From an uncultured Tateyamaria sp. (GTDB lineage: Bacteria; Pseudomonadota; Alphaproteobacteria; Rhodobacterales; Rhodobacteraceae), in assembly GCF_947504105.1 (NCBI RefSeq), contig NZ_CANNGP010000012.1, positions 33,102 through 97,101 on the forward strand: a stretch of 64,000 nucleotides of DNA, in the 5' to 3' direction. A model generated the notes under the pieces. It had not been told where the DNA came from and did no database searches. It saw only the letters and a list, made by a program, of their open reading frames with translations. The position numbers and the translations under genes are program-made. Shown here in pieces: positions 8,368 through 16,499 of this stretch; position 1 is the stretch's first letter; every line of letters begins with the position of its first letter.

Positions 8368-9237
8368 TCAGCTTTTGGCCTGCCGTGACAATTGCACCGC
8401 AAGAATACCGACCGTGATGATCGCAACGCCCAAGATATCCTGCGCGCCCAGACGTTCGCCCAAAAGTGCCGCTGCGATGGCCACACCGAAGAATGGATTG
8501 AGAAAGTGGAAGGTCGCTGCCTTGGTTGCGCCAATTCGGGCGACAAGCGCGAACCAGATCCATGTTGCGGCAAGACCGGGAACAAGAACGGTGTATCCAA
8601 AGGCGGCGTAAAGCGCCGGTGTCTGTGTCACTTCGATCGTTTCGATCAGGGCCGAGACGATGCCCAGCACGACGGCGCCCACGAACATCTGCAAGCCCAC
8701 CACCATCATGAGGTTGCCGCCCGATGACATTGTGCGCATGGACAGGGTCGCGACGGTCAGGGCGACGGCAGCAATCACGCAGAGCGCCACGCCATAGAGA
8801 TCAACACCCGCATCCAGCCGCGCCGACATGATCAGGATCACGCCTGCGATCCCCAGCACCAGCCCGGCAATCCCCAGCGGCGGCAGCTTGTCCCGGAAGA
8901 CGATCCACCCCGCAAAGGCGACCATCAACGGCATGGTCGAGGCGATGATGGATGCGACCGACGCTTCCACCGTCTGCATCGCGTAGAAGTTCAGGCCCAG
9001 GTAGATGGCATTCTGGCACAGCCCAAAGATCAGCGTGGCCCGCCATTGATCGCGGGTCAGGTTCCATGTCTGCCCCATCATCCGTGCCACGGCGACACCG
9101 ATGATCCCGGCAATGAAAAACCGCAGGGAAGACGCCGCAAGGGGCGGCGCATGTGTCACGATGATCCGGGCCGAGGTAAAGGCAGACGACCAGATCAGGG
9201 CAAAGGTCAGGCCCATCAGAAGTGCGCGGATGTCCAT
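8368..9237 (-). CDS. EamA-type drug/metabolite transporter (DMT) permease
   Basis: A 289-residue membrane protein with about ten hydrophobic helices in two EamA repeats (GLTFALIWSSAFTSARIIV at the start of repeat one; ALCVIAAVALTVATLS at the start of repeat two). The pattern WSSAF in helix 1 and FLNPFFGVAIAAALLGERL near the end are characteristic of the family. Members export amino acids, metabolites or nucleosides, but the substrate cannot be predicted. The ATG at 9237 is chosen because the membrane protein begins there; the upstream extension is polar and Pro/Arg-rich. It is divergent from the DUF3179 gene, with 131 nt between the two start codons. Confidence 0.85.
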   Translation of the reverse strand: MDIRALLMGLTFALIWSSAFTSARIIVTHAPPLAASSLRFFIAGIIGVAVARMMGQTWNLTRDQWRATLIFGLCQNAIYLGLNFYAMQTVEASVASIIASTMPLMVAFAGWIVFRDKLPPLGIAGLVLGIAGVILIMSARLDAGVDLYGVALCVIAAVALTVATLSMRTMSSGGNLMMVVGLQMFVGAVVLGIVSALIETIEVTQTPALYAAFGYTVLVPGLAATWIWFALVARIGATKAATFHFLNPFFGVAIAAALLGERLGAQDILGVAIITVGILAVQLSRQAKS

Positions 9238-9368
9238 GACCGTCCCTTTTCGTCTTGGGCGGACGTTCGGGGAAATTGGGCGGGGATGCAAGGCGCTGTT
9301 CACAGCCCTTTGCAATGTATGTGATCGCGTTTCGGTGCACATAGACGACAAAGCAGAGGATGACTGAC

Positions 9369-10736
9369 ATGACCCTGACCCGCCGCGCCTTTGGTGGCCT
9401 CACCTTGTCCGGTGCACTGTTGCCCCGTGCCGCCCTGTCGCAAGACCTCAGCGCTTTGGACGCCATGCGCGCCGCTTTGTCTGCTCCAACCACAGAGTTC
9501 GAAGACGCGCTGGCCTGGATGAAGGAGCGGGGATCGCCGGACATGGCCGCCGCTCTGATTGCGTCCCTGCGCTTCTCCCGTTCCCGCGGACCTCAGATCG
9601 CCGAAACGCTGACGGCGATCACGGGCGAAGATTTCTTCACCGATTGGTTCCAATGGATGCTGTGGCAAGAGCAGAACCCACAAATCAAACCACACCCCGA
9701 CTTTCCAACCTACAAGCGCGAGGTGATGCTGCGGGTCGATGACGACTTTGACCTCTTCTTGCGCCCGGAACATATCAAGCCCGATCAGATGCGTATCCGG
9801 CTGGAAGAGATTACCTGGGGCGGTGTGGTCAAGGACGGCATTCCGTCGCTCGACAACCCCGACCTGATCGCGGCTGGGGACGCCGAGTATTTGCGGGGCG
9901 ATGATCTGGTCTTTGGCGTGTCCATCAATGGTGATGTGCGGGCCTATCCGTTGCGGATCATGGGCTGGCACGAGATGTTCAACGAGGTGATTGGGGGCGT
10001 TCCGGTGGCGCTGGCGTATTGCACGTTGTGTGGTTCGGGCATTCTGTTTGAGACGGACGTGCCGGGGCGGTCAAAGCCGTTGGTGTTCGGGTCGTCCGGG
10101 TTCCTGTATCGCTCGAACAAGCTGATGTTTGACCGCGAGACGCATTCGCTTTGGAACCAATGGACCGGCAAACCCGTCGTGGGGCCGCTTGTGAACAGCG
10201 GGATCGAATTGCAGCAGCGCCCAGTTGTCATCACAACATGGGACAGCTGGAAGGCATCCAATCCAGGGACCAAAGTGCTAAGCCTCGATACCGGGTTTCG
10301 GCGGGATTACGGATCAGGTGTGGTTTACAACGACTATTTCGCGTCGCCCGACCTGATGTTCCCGGCGCAGGTGGATCAGCGGCAGTTGGCGCAAAAGGAT
10401 TATATCTTTGCCGTCCGCCAGTTCGGGGCTGCACGCGCCTGGCCGCTGGAGGCGTTCGATGGCATGCCCATCATAAATGACGGGATCGCTGACACGCCGC
10501 TGTTGCTGATTGGTGACGTGGAGAAACGTAGTGTGCGTGCTTATGAGCGTGGCGACCGGACGTTTACCAAGACGGGTGGCAGGATTGCAGACCAAGCTGG
10601 CGTTGAGTGGCGGGTGACCGAGGATGCTCTGTTTGGCCCTGATGGTGCGCGGCTGGAGCGCGTGGCCGGGCACATCAGCTACTGGTTCGCTTGGGACAAC
10701 TACCTCGGGGGTGCAGCCACCGTTTTTGAGGGCTGA
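9369..10736 (+). CDS. DUF3179 domain-containing exported protein
   Basis: About 455 residues with a short twin-arginine-type signal (MTLTRRAFGGLTLSGALL). The DUF3179 core follows, recognised from GVSINGDVRAYPLRIMGWHE, then GGVPVALAYCTLCGSGILFE and SSGFLYRSNKLMFDRETHSLW. The conserved C-x-x-C in YCTLCG and the DRETHSLWNQ block are typical. The function of the family is unknown; a redox or metal role for the CxxC is only a guess. Two in-frame ATGs exist: at 9360 AGAGG abuts the codon, while at 9369 the spacing is about 8 nt, so 9369 is preferred. The gene ends before a bidirectional hairpin shared with the HU gene. Confidence 0.85.
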   Translation: MTLTRRAFGGLTLSGALLPRAALSQDLSALDAMRAALSAPTTEFEDALAWMKERGSPDMAAALIASLRFSRSRGPQIAETLTAITGEDFFTDWFQWMLWQEQNPQIKPHPDFPTYKREVMLRVDDDFDLFLRPEHIKPDQMRIRLEEITWGGVVKDGIPSLDNPDLIAAGDAEYLRGDDLVFGVSINGDVRAYPLRIMGWHEMFNEVIGGVPVALAYCTLCGSGILFETDVPGRSKPLVFGSSGFLYRSNKLMFDRETHSLWNQWTGKPVVGPLVNSGIELQQRPVVITTWDSWKASNPGTKVLSLDTGFRRDYGSGVVYNDYFASPDLMFPAQVDQRQLAQKDYIFAVRQFGAARAWPLEAFDGMPIINDGIADTPLLLIGDVEKRSVRAYERGDRTFTKTGGRIADQAGVEWRVTEDALFGPDGARLERVAGHISYWFAWDNYLGGAATVFEG

Positions 10737-10744
10737 ACAAAAAA

Positions 10745-10765
10745 GGGCCGCCTGACAGGCGACCC
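10745..10765. terminator. Bidirectional hairpin terminator between DUF3179 and HU genes
   Basis: GGGCCGCC (10745-10752), a 5-nt loop, and GGCGACCC (10758-10765) form a stem with one G-U type mismatch. It is flanked by an A-run on the left and TTT on the right, so it can terminate both convergent genes. Confidence 0.75.
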
Positions 10766-10789
10766 TTTAAAGTCTTCAGAAGACTGAAC

Positions 10790-11077
10790 CTAGCCGTTCA
10801 CGCTGTCTTTCAGCGCTTTGGCGATGGTCATTTTCACGACCTTGTCCGCTTCTTTCTTGAACTGTTCACCCGTGGCAGGGTTGCGCACCATGCGCTCGGG
10901 ACGCTCGCGGCAGTAGATTTTGCCAACGCCCGGCAGAGTGACTGCGCCACCGCCCGAAACTTCCTTGGTGATCAGCCCGCAGATCGCGTCCAGCGCGCCG
11001 CCTGCGGATTTCTTGTCTGTCCCCATTTCTTCGGCCAGCGCGGCGACGAGTTGGGTTTTTGTCATTGGTTTTGCCAT
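10790..11077 (-). CDS. HU-family DNA-binding protein
   Basis: A 95-residue histone-like protein. MTKTQLVAALAEEMGTDKK starts the helical dimerisation domain, and LPGVGKIYCRERPERMVRNP is the beta-arm with the RNP motif that intercalates in DNA. Compared with E. coli HU the arm has extra Arg/Glu (CRERPERMVRNPATGEQF), as in the alphaproteobacterial variants annotated as HU/IHF-like. The ATG at 11077 is chosen because it has GGAG upstream and gives family length; the longer frame is not conserved-looking. It is a single-gene unit ending at the bidirectional hairpin. Its role is nucleoid compaction and DNA bending. Confidence 0.92.
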   Translation of the reverse strand: MAKPMTKTQLVAALAEEMGTDKKSAGGALDAICGLITKEVSGGGAVTLPGVGKIYCRERPERMVRNPATGEQFKKEADKVVKMTIAKALKDSVNG

Positions 11078-11123
11078 TTCATGGTCTCCTTCGTCTGCCC
11101 GACAACTTGGGCCTCTGATCCGC

Positions 11124-11154
11124 AATATAACGGAATGTTGTGCGAACACACAAC
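11124..11154 (-). promoter_or_regulatory. Candidate HU promoter overlapped by a palindrome
   Basis: Reading the minus strand, TTGTGT (11153-11148) and TATATT (11129-11124) are separated by 18 nt, a plausible -35/-10 pair about 45-75 nt upstream of the HU start codon. A perfect inverted repeat GTTGTG-N6-CACAAC (11137-11154) covers the -35 element and could be an operator. Confidence 0.4.
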
Positions 11155-11218
11155 GAATAGTGGCGCAAGGCAAGCTAAAATAAGGGGTTTTCCGCTGTTT
11201 TTCGCCGTTTGATGCCCG

Positions 11219-12679
11219 TTACAGGAAGGCAGTTTCCTCGAAAGACCGCAATTTCCGGCTGTGGATGCGTTCCAGCGGCATGGTTCGCAGGTGCTCCATC
11301 GCGTGAATTCCGATCATCAAATGGCGTGCGACCTGCTCTTTGTAGAAGTTCGAGGCCATGCCCGGCAGCTTCAATTCGCCGTGCAGCGGCTTGTCCGAGA
11401 CACACAGGAGTGTGCCGTAAGGTACCCTGAACCGATAGCCGTTGGCGGCGATTGTTGCACTTTCCATATCAAGCGCGATGGCGCGGGATTGGGACAGGCG
11501 CTGCACGGGGCCGTGCTGGTCGCGCAGTTCCCAGTTGCGGTCGTCATAGCTGGCAACGGTGCCGGTGCGCATGATGCGTTTCAGCTCGTATCCTTCCAGC
11601 TGGGTGGTCTGGGCCACAGCCTGTTCCAGCGCGATCTGAATTTCTGCAAGTGCCGGGATTGGCACCCACGGTGGCAGGTCTGTGTCCAGAACGTTGTCTT
11701 CGCGCAGGTAAGCGTGCGCCAGAACAAAGTCGCCAAGCGCCTGGCTGTTGCGCAAGCCTGCGCAGTGCCCAACCATCAACCACGCATGCGGGCGCAGGAC
11801 GGCGATGTGGTCTGTTGCTGTTTTGGCGTTTGACGGTCCAACGCCGATATTCACCAATGTGATGCCAGATCCATCCTCGCGCTTGAGGTGGTAGGTTGGC
11901 ATCTGCGGCATCTTGGGACTTGTGGGCAGCGACTGGTCGCCCGTCGTGATCTCGGCATTGCCGGTAGACACAAAAGACGTGTAGCCGCTGTCGGGGTCAT
12001 CCAGTTGCGCGCGGGCGTAGGTTTCGAACTCCGATACGTAGAACTGGTAGTTCGTGAACAGGACGTGATTCTGGAAATGATGTGCATCTGTCGCGGTGTA
12101 ATGCGTCAGCCGTGCCAGTGAGTAGTCGATGCGCTGGGCCGTGAAGGGGGCGAGTGGGCCGATACCGTCCATGGACTCGTATGTGCCGTTGACAATATCG
12201 TCGTTCGTGTTGCTGAGGTCCGGTACATCGAACACATCGCGCAGGGGGAATGCTGCGGCACCCTGTTGCGGGACAGTGATGTCCGGATCGTTCGCGACCG
12301 CAAAGTGCACGGGCATCGGGGTGTTGGAGTACCCGATTTCGACCGGTTGGTCGTGGTTGGCGATCAGTAGGCCAATCTGCTGTTCAAGGTAGTTCCTGAA
12401 CAGGTCGGGGCGTGTGACGGTCGTGGCGTAGGTGCCGGGATCGGCCACGTGACCGAAGCTGAGCCGTGTGTCCACACGGGCATAGGTTGAAGTCGTAAAC
12501 CGAATCTCGGGATAAAAGGCTCTGATCCGCCCTTCGGGCGCGCCGTGTTCCATCGCGTGTTGAAACTGGCCGCTCAAAAACTGGACCGCGTCGTCATAAA
12601 GTTCGTGCAGATGGGCCACTGCGGCTTTGGCATCGTGGAATTCGGTGTGGCCGTGACCGGCTTGTTCTAATTTTTTCAT
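11219..12679 (-). CDS. amn: AMP nucleosidase
   Basis: A 486-residue protein, essentially the length of E. coli Amn (484). It hydrolyses AMP to adenine and ribose 5-phosphate. The N-terminal AMP nucleosidase domain contains FYPEIRFTTSTYARVDTRLS and RPDLFRNYLEQQIGLL. The C-terminal part is a nucleoside-phosphorylase fold with NIGVGPSNAKTATDHIAVLR, MVGHCAGLRNSQ and the purine-site segment IALDMESATIAANGYRFRVP. Its ATG overlaps the stop of the adenine deaminase gene (4 nt), so the two are translated together: adenine made here is the substrate of the partner. No leader regulation is visible. Confidence 0.95.
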   Translation of the reverse strand: MKKLEQAGHGHTEFHDAKAAVAHLHELYDDAVQFLSGQFQHAMEHGAPEGRIRAFYPEIRFTTSTYARVDTRLSFGHVADPGTYATTVTRPDLFRNYLEQQIGLLIANHDQPVEIGYSNTPMPVHFAVANDPDITVPQQGAAAFPLRDVFDVPDLSNTNDDIVNGTYESMDGIGPLAPFTAQRIDYSLARLTHYTATDAHHFQNHVLFTNYQFYVSEFETYARAQLDDPDSGYTSFVSTGNAEITTGDQSLPTSPKMPQMPTYHLKREDGSGITLVNIGVGPSNAKTATDHIAVLRPHAWLMVGHCAGLRNSQALGDFVLAHAYLREDNVLDTDLPPWVPIPALAEIQIALEQAVAQTTQLEGYELKRIMRTGTVASYDDRNWELRDQHGPVQRLSQSRAIALDMESATIAANGYRFRVPYGTLLCVSDKPLHGELKLPGMASNFYKEQVARHLMIGIHAMEHLRTMPLERIHSRKLRSFEETAFL

Positions 12680-14478
12680 GTTGTTTGCTCGAGGACTGGA
12701 ATGAAGTCAAACGTACGCACGTCGACCAGTCCAAGGTCTGAGATACGCAGTTCAGGAATAACGACAAGCGCCAGCAGCGAGTGCTGCATATAGGCGTTGT
12801 TGAGGGTGCAGCCGCAGTCGACCATGGCTTGCACCATTTTGTCGGCTTTTGCGGCAACGTCACGGGCGGGGCTGTCTGACATCAGGCCCGCAATGGGCAG
12901 TTCGACCAGCGCCAGTTCTTCGCCGTCGCGGAAGATGGTGATGCCACCACCCACTTCGGCCAGCCGGTTGGCGGCCAGTGCCATCTGCTCGCGGTCGGTG
13001 CCGACGACGATCATGTGGTGGCTGTCATGCGCCACGGTCGAGGCCATGGCCATTTTGCCCTGGTAGTTGAAGCCGGACACCAGCGCGTTTGTCACGCCGC
13101 CGGTCGCCTGGTGCCGTTCGACCAGCGCGATCTGGCAAGTGTCGCCGTGGCTTTCGACCTTGCCGTCGCTGACAGGCATGTCGCGTTTCAGCGCCTTGGT
13201 TGGTGCCTGGTTTTCGACAACACCGATCACGTTTGCAGTGATGGAGTTGCGCCCCTCTGGCGCTGCAATCTCGAAGTCGGTGGCCGTCTTGGGCGCACCC
13301 ATGTTCACGGTCTGCCGTGCCTTGGCGGGCCAGTCGAGATGCGGGCATTCAACCGTCAGTTCGCTATCGATAGAGACTGTTTTTCCGCGCGCGATCACTT
13401 GTTCGATGGGCAGTGTCTTGAGGTCGGATGTCAGGATCACATCCGCCCTGCGTCCGGGTGTCAGTGATCCGATTTCACGCTCCAGCCCAAAGTGTGTGGC
13501 CGTGTTGATCGTCGCCATTTGCAGGGCGACCAGCGGGTCGCATCCACATGCGATGGCGTGCCGCACGACGCGGTTCATGTGCCCGTCATTCATCAGCGTG
13601 CCAGAGTGGCAATCATCGGTGCACAGGATCATGTTGCGGGGGTCGAGGCCCTTTTCGGTGATCGCAGTGATCTGCGTTTCCACGTCGTACCACGCGCTGC
13701 CCAGCCGGATCATGGACCGCATGCCTTGGCGCATCCGGGCAATGGCATCAGCTTCGCACGTCCCTTCGTGATCATCCGCGGGGCCCCCGGCAACATAGGC
13801 CGCGAAGTCAGGCCCTAAATCGGGCGATGCGTAGTGTCCGCCGACGGTCTTGCCTGCGCGTTGGGTCGCCGCGACTTCGGCCAGCATCTGCGGATCGGCC
13901 GCCGCCATGCCGGGGAAATTCATCATCTCGCCCAGACCGATGATGCCCGGCCATGCCATGGCCTCAGCCACATCCTCGGCGCTGATCTCGTACCCTGTCG
14001 TTTCCATCCCTGGTGCCGAGGGCGCGCAGGAGGGCATCTGTGTCCAGATGTTTACGGGCTGCATCAGCGCCTCGTCATGCATCAGGCGGACGCCTTTGAG
14101 GCCAAGCACGTTGGCGATCTCGTGCGGGTCGGTGAACATGGTGGTGGTGCCGTGTGGAATAACGGCAGCGGCAAACTCGGCGGGTGTCAGCATCCCGGAT
14201 TCGATATGCATGTGCCCGTCGCACAGGCCGGGGATCATGTAGCGGCCATGCGCCTCGATGATCTGAGTACCCGGTCCGATCTGCGGGCTGGCGTCCGGCA
14301 GGACGCATGCAATACGCCCGTGTTTGATTGCGATGTCGTGGTCTGGCAGGGCCTCGCGCGTGTGCACATTCACCCAGATGCCACCGCGAATGACAGTATC
14401 TGCAGGCGCACGGCCAGCGGCGACATTTACAAGATCGGGGGCAACATCGGGCCAGGACGGGAAAAGGTCATGTTCCAT
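12676..14478 (-). CDS. ade: Adenine deaminase
   Basis: A 600-residue amidohydrolase of the bacterial adenine deaminase (AdeC) type, which converts adenine to hypoxanthine and ammonia. The metal-binding segment is PGLCDGHMHIESGM, followed by HGTTTMFTDPHEIANVLG. The second half has LCTDDCHSGTLMNDGHMNRV and the C-terminal domain MVVGTDREQMALAANRLAE-like block (actual MIVVGTDREQMALAAN) with VDCGCTLNNAYMQHSLLAL. It is the first gene of the operon with amn. Together they drain AMP to ribose 5-phosphate, hypoxanthine and ammonium, a purine-salvage or nitrogen-scavenging route. The upstream neighbour, a class II aldolase, is divergent with a 173-nt gap. Confidence 0.95.
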   Translation of the reverse strand: MEHDLFPSWPDVAPDLVNVAAGRAPADTVIRGGIWVNVHTREALPDHDIAIKHGRIACVLPDASPQIGPGTQIIEAHGRYMIPGLCDGHMHIESGMLTPAEFAAAVIPHGTTTMFTDPHEIANVLGLKGVRLMHDEALMQPVNIWTQMPSCAPSAPGMETTGYEISAEDVAEAMAWPGIIGLGEMMNFPGMAAADPQMLAEVAATQRAGKTVGGHYASPDLGPDFAAYVAGGPADDHEGTCEADAIARMRQGMRSMIRLGSAWYDVETQITAITEKGLDPRNMILCTDDCHSGTLMNDGHMNRVVRHAIACGCDPLVALQMATINTATHFGLEREIGSLTPGRRADVILTSDLKTLPIEQVIARGKTVSIDSELTVECPHLDWPAKARQTVNMGAPKTATDFEIAAPEGRNSITANVIGVVENQAPTKALKRDMPVSDGKVESHGDTCQIALVERHQATGGVTNALVSGFNYQGKMAMASTVAHDSHHMIVVGTDREQMALAANRLAEVGGGITIFRDGEELALVELPIAGLMSDSPARDVAAKADKMVQAMVDCGCTLNNAYMQHSLLALVVIPELRISDLGLVDVRTFDFIPVLEQTT

Positions 14479-14651
14479 GTCCTAAATGATCAAGTTTCGC
14501 GGGGAGGTGCAAGGGGGACCGCGCAGATGTTGTGAAACTGCCATTTCGACAGGCGGGGTTTGGCTGATGTGGTTTCGCGAGCGGAGTGGGATTTGTATTG
14601 ATCGAAGCAGGGTCGCCGTGCACGGTTTGATCCAGGCAATGGGAGAGCATC

Positions 14652-15407
14652 ATGACCGTCGCACGGATTCGCCCCAACATGGACAATTGGCAGGAGCGCG
14701 TTGATCTGGCCGCTGCCTTTCGCTGGACCGTGCGTTTGAACATGCATGAAGCGGTCGCGAACCACTTCTCCCTTGCCATCAATGACGACGGGACGAAGTT
14801 TTTGATGAACCCCAACCAGATGCATTTCTCGCGCATCAAGGCGTCGGACCTGATTGTTGTGGATGCCAATGATCCCGACAGTATGGAGGGGCCAGACGCG
14901 CCCGATCCGACAGCGTGGGGGCTGCATGGCGGGATGCATCGGCACTGTGCGCATGCGCGATGTGCCATGCATGTGCATTCACCCTATGCCACGGCTCTTG
15001 CGGCCTTGGCTGACAGTACATTGCCGCCCGTCGATCAGAACGGATGCATGTTTTACAATCGTGTGGTGGTTGATGGGGATTACGGCGGCCTTGCCTTCGA
15101 GGAAGAGGGTGAACGCTGTGCCAGTCTGTTCGATGACCCGAAGAAGAAGGTGATGGTCATGGGCAATCACGGGATCATGGTGATTGGCGATACAGTGGCC
15201 GAAACGTTCAATCGGATGTTCTATTTTGAACGGGCCTGCCAGACCTATCTGTTGGCGCTGCAAACCGGCAAGCCGCTGCGCCTGATTCCGGATGAAGTGG
15301 CAGAAAAGACGGCGCAAGAGATCGAGGACTATCCCGAGCAGGATTTGCGGCATCTGGCCGAGCTGAAGGCCATTCTGGACGAGGAAGGATCAAACTATGC
15401 CAGTTGA
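14652..15407 (+). CDS. Class II aldolase/adducin family protein
   Basis: A 251-residue protein with the zinc-ligand motif MHVHSPYATALAAL of class II aldolases (about 108-121), the upstream VANHFSLAINDDG segment and a third histidine in GNHGIMVIGDT. The family includes L-fuculose-phosphate and ribulose-phosphate epimerase/aldolases, but this subgroup, common in Rhodobacterales and annotated only as class II aldolase, has no assigned substrate. The GAGAGC before the ATG gives a modest ribosome-binding site. It is divergent from ade and convergent with the Hint-like gene (12 nt apart), so it seems to be its own transcription unit. Confidence 0.85.
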   Translation: MTVARIRPNMDNWQERVDLAAAFRWTVRLNMHEAVANHFSLAINDDGTKFLMNPNQMHFSRIKASDLIVVDANDPDSMEGPDAPDPTAWGLHGGMHRHCAHARCAMHVHSPYATALAALADSTLPPVDQNGCMFYNRVVVDGDYGGLAFEEEGERCASLFDDPKKKVMVMGNHGIMVIGDTVAETFNRMFYFERACQTYLLALQTGKPLRLIPDEVAEKTAQEIEDYPEQDLRHLAELKAILDEEGSNYAS

Positions 15408-15419
15408 TCACCGGCCCGT

Positions 15420-16499
15420 TTAAGCTGCGCGCTGATCGACCAGCGTAATCGCTTCGAACGGTCCCAGCACCTGGTGAATGGGTCGCGCATGTTCGGGCAG
15501 CAGACGGCTTGGGATGTCTGCGAGCACACTTGCATCCAAACGCTCCGCATCGCGGCGAATCCGCCCGATATAGAGACTTTCGACAGCGCAGCCTGCCGCC
15601 ACGAGTGACTCGTGCCCCGGCAGGATGATCTGCACGTATTCGGTTGTGCTGCCGCACGAGTTCCAGATGGCGGCGTGACCGTTCACAAGGTGACGGGCGG
15701 GGACAAGAACCGCTTCTTGGCCAAAGATGTATTCAACCTCGGACCCTTTCAGAACAAGCCGCTGCTCGGGTGCCACGATGATGTCCCGCTGCAGACCGAA
15801 ATAGGGGGCACGCAAGCGTACCGGGGTAAAGCTGCCGCGCGCAGGAACAGTGTGGCGCACCGTATGCAGCACAGGGATGACATCGCCTGTATCAGTTACA
15901 ACCGTGTCCCCACGCTGCAAGCTTTCGGCGGGTCTGTATCCGCTTGGCGTCGCGATGGGGGTGGCTGGATGAAGTGATGGCATCGGACCTATCGGAAGGA
16001 TTTGATCGCTGATGGCGCTAAACAGTACTTCTTGTGAAACGGTGCGAGCGGGATGAGCCAGTACGATGTCGCGCAGATCGTCGGTCAGGAAAGGGCGGGG
16101 CATATGAACGGGGCGACTGACGATACGGTTGCCCTCGGGTCGTTCCAATGCAAGGCGTCCCCAGCCTTCGGGTGCGTTCCATGCATAAGTCACACGTAAT
16201 GTATTGGTGCGACCATCATTGGCCCAGCGGATGGCTGCATGCGTGATATCGGTGTTGTGGCGATGTAGCATCGCGATGCCACCACCCGGTATCGCGCGAA
16301 ATGAAAGCTCGCGTGGCCATGGAAACGGATGAGCGATCCCGAGCAGCTCGTGCGGCCGTTCGTGCCCGGCCACCTGTGTTTCGAACATCAGCGTGCCGCG
16401 TTCTAACATCGGCCCAAGCCTTGGAATCGACACGTCTTTGCCCAGGCCGGTTTTTGAAAACCGACCGTCCTCGTGATCGTTGACGCCGATCCAGGTCAT
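15420..16499 (-). CDS. Hint-domain-like protein with degenerate catalytic site
   Basis: A 359-residue protein. Residues 1 to about 170 form an unassigned beta-rich N-terminal region (MTWIGVNDHEDGRFSKTGLG start; LSFRAIPGGGIAMLHRHNTD). From about residue 175 a Hint_2-type domain follows: ATPIATPSGYRPAESLQRGD, VTDTGDVIPVLHTVRHTV, VAPEQRLVLKGSEVEYIFGQ and VLVPARHLVNG. Aligned by eye to the neighbour, the nucleophile position is Ser175 rather than Cys, and the conserved SPxHR histidine is Gln246, so autoprocessing is doubtful. The ATG overlaps the stop of the upstream Hint gene (ATGA), making a coupled pair. No signal peptide is visible. A role as a partner of the upstream protein is an inference. 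Confidence 0.75.
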   Translation of the reverse strand: MTWIGVNDHEDGRFSKTGLGKDVSIPRLGPMLERGTLMFETQVAGHERPHELLGIAHPFPWPRELSFRAIPGGGIAMLHRHNTDITHAAIRWANDGRTNTLRVTYAWNAPEGWGRLALERPEGNRIVSRPVHMPRPFLTDDLRDIVLAHPARTVSQEVLFSAISDQILPIGPMPSLHPATPIATPSGYRPAESLQRGDTVVTDTGDVIPVLHTVRHTVPARGSFTPVRLRAPYFGLQRDIIVAPEQRLVLKGSEVEYIFGQEAVLVPARHLVNGHAAIWNSCGSTTEYVQIILPGHESLVAAGCAVESLYIGRIRRDAERLDASVLADIPSRLLPEHARPIHQVLGPFEAITLVDQRAA

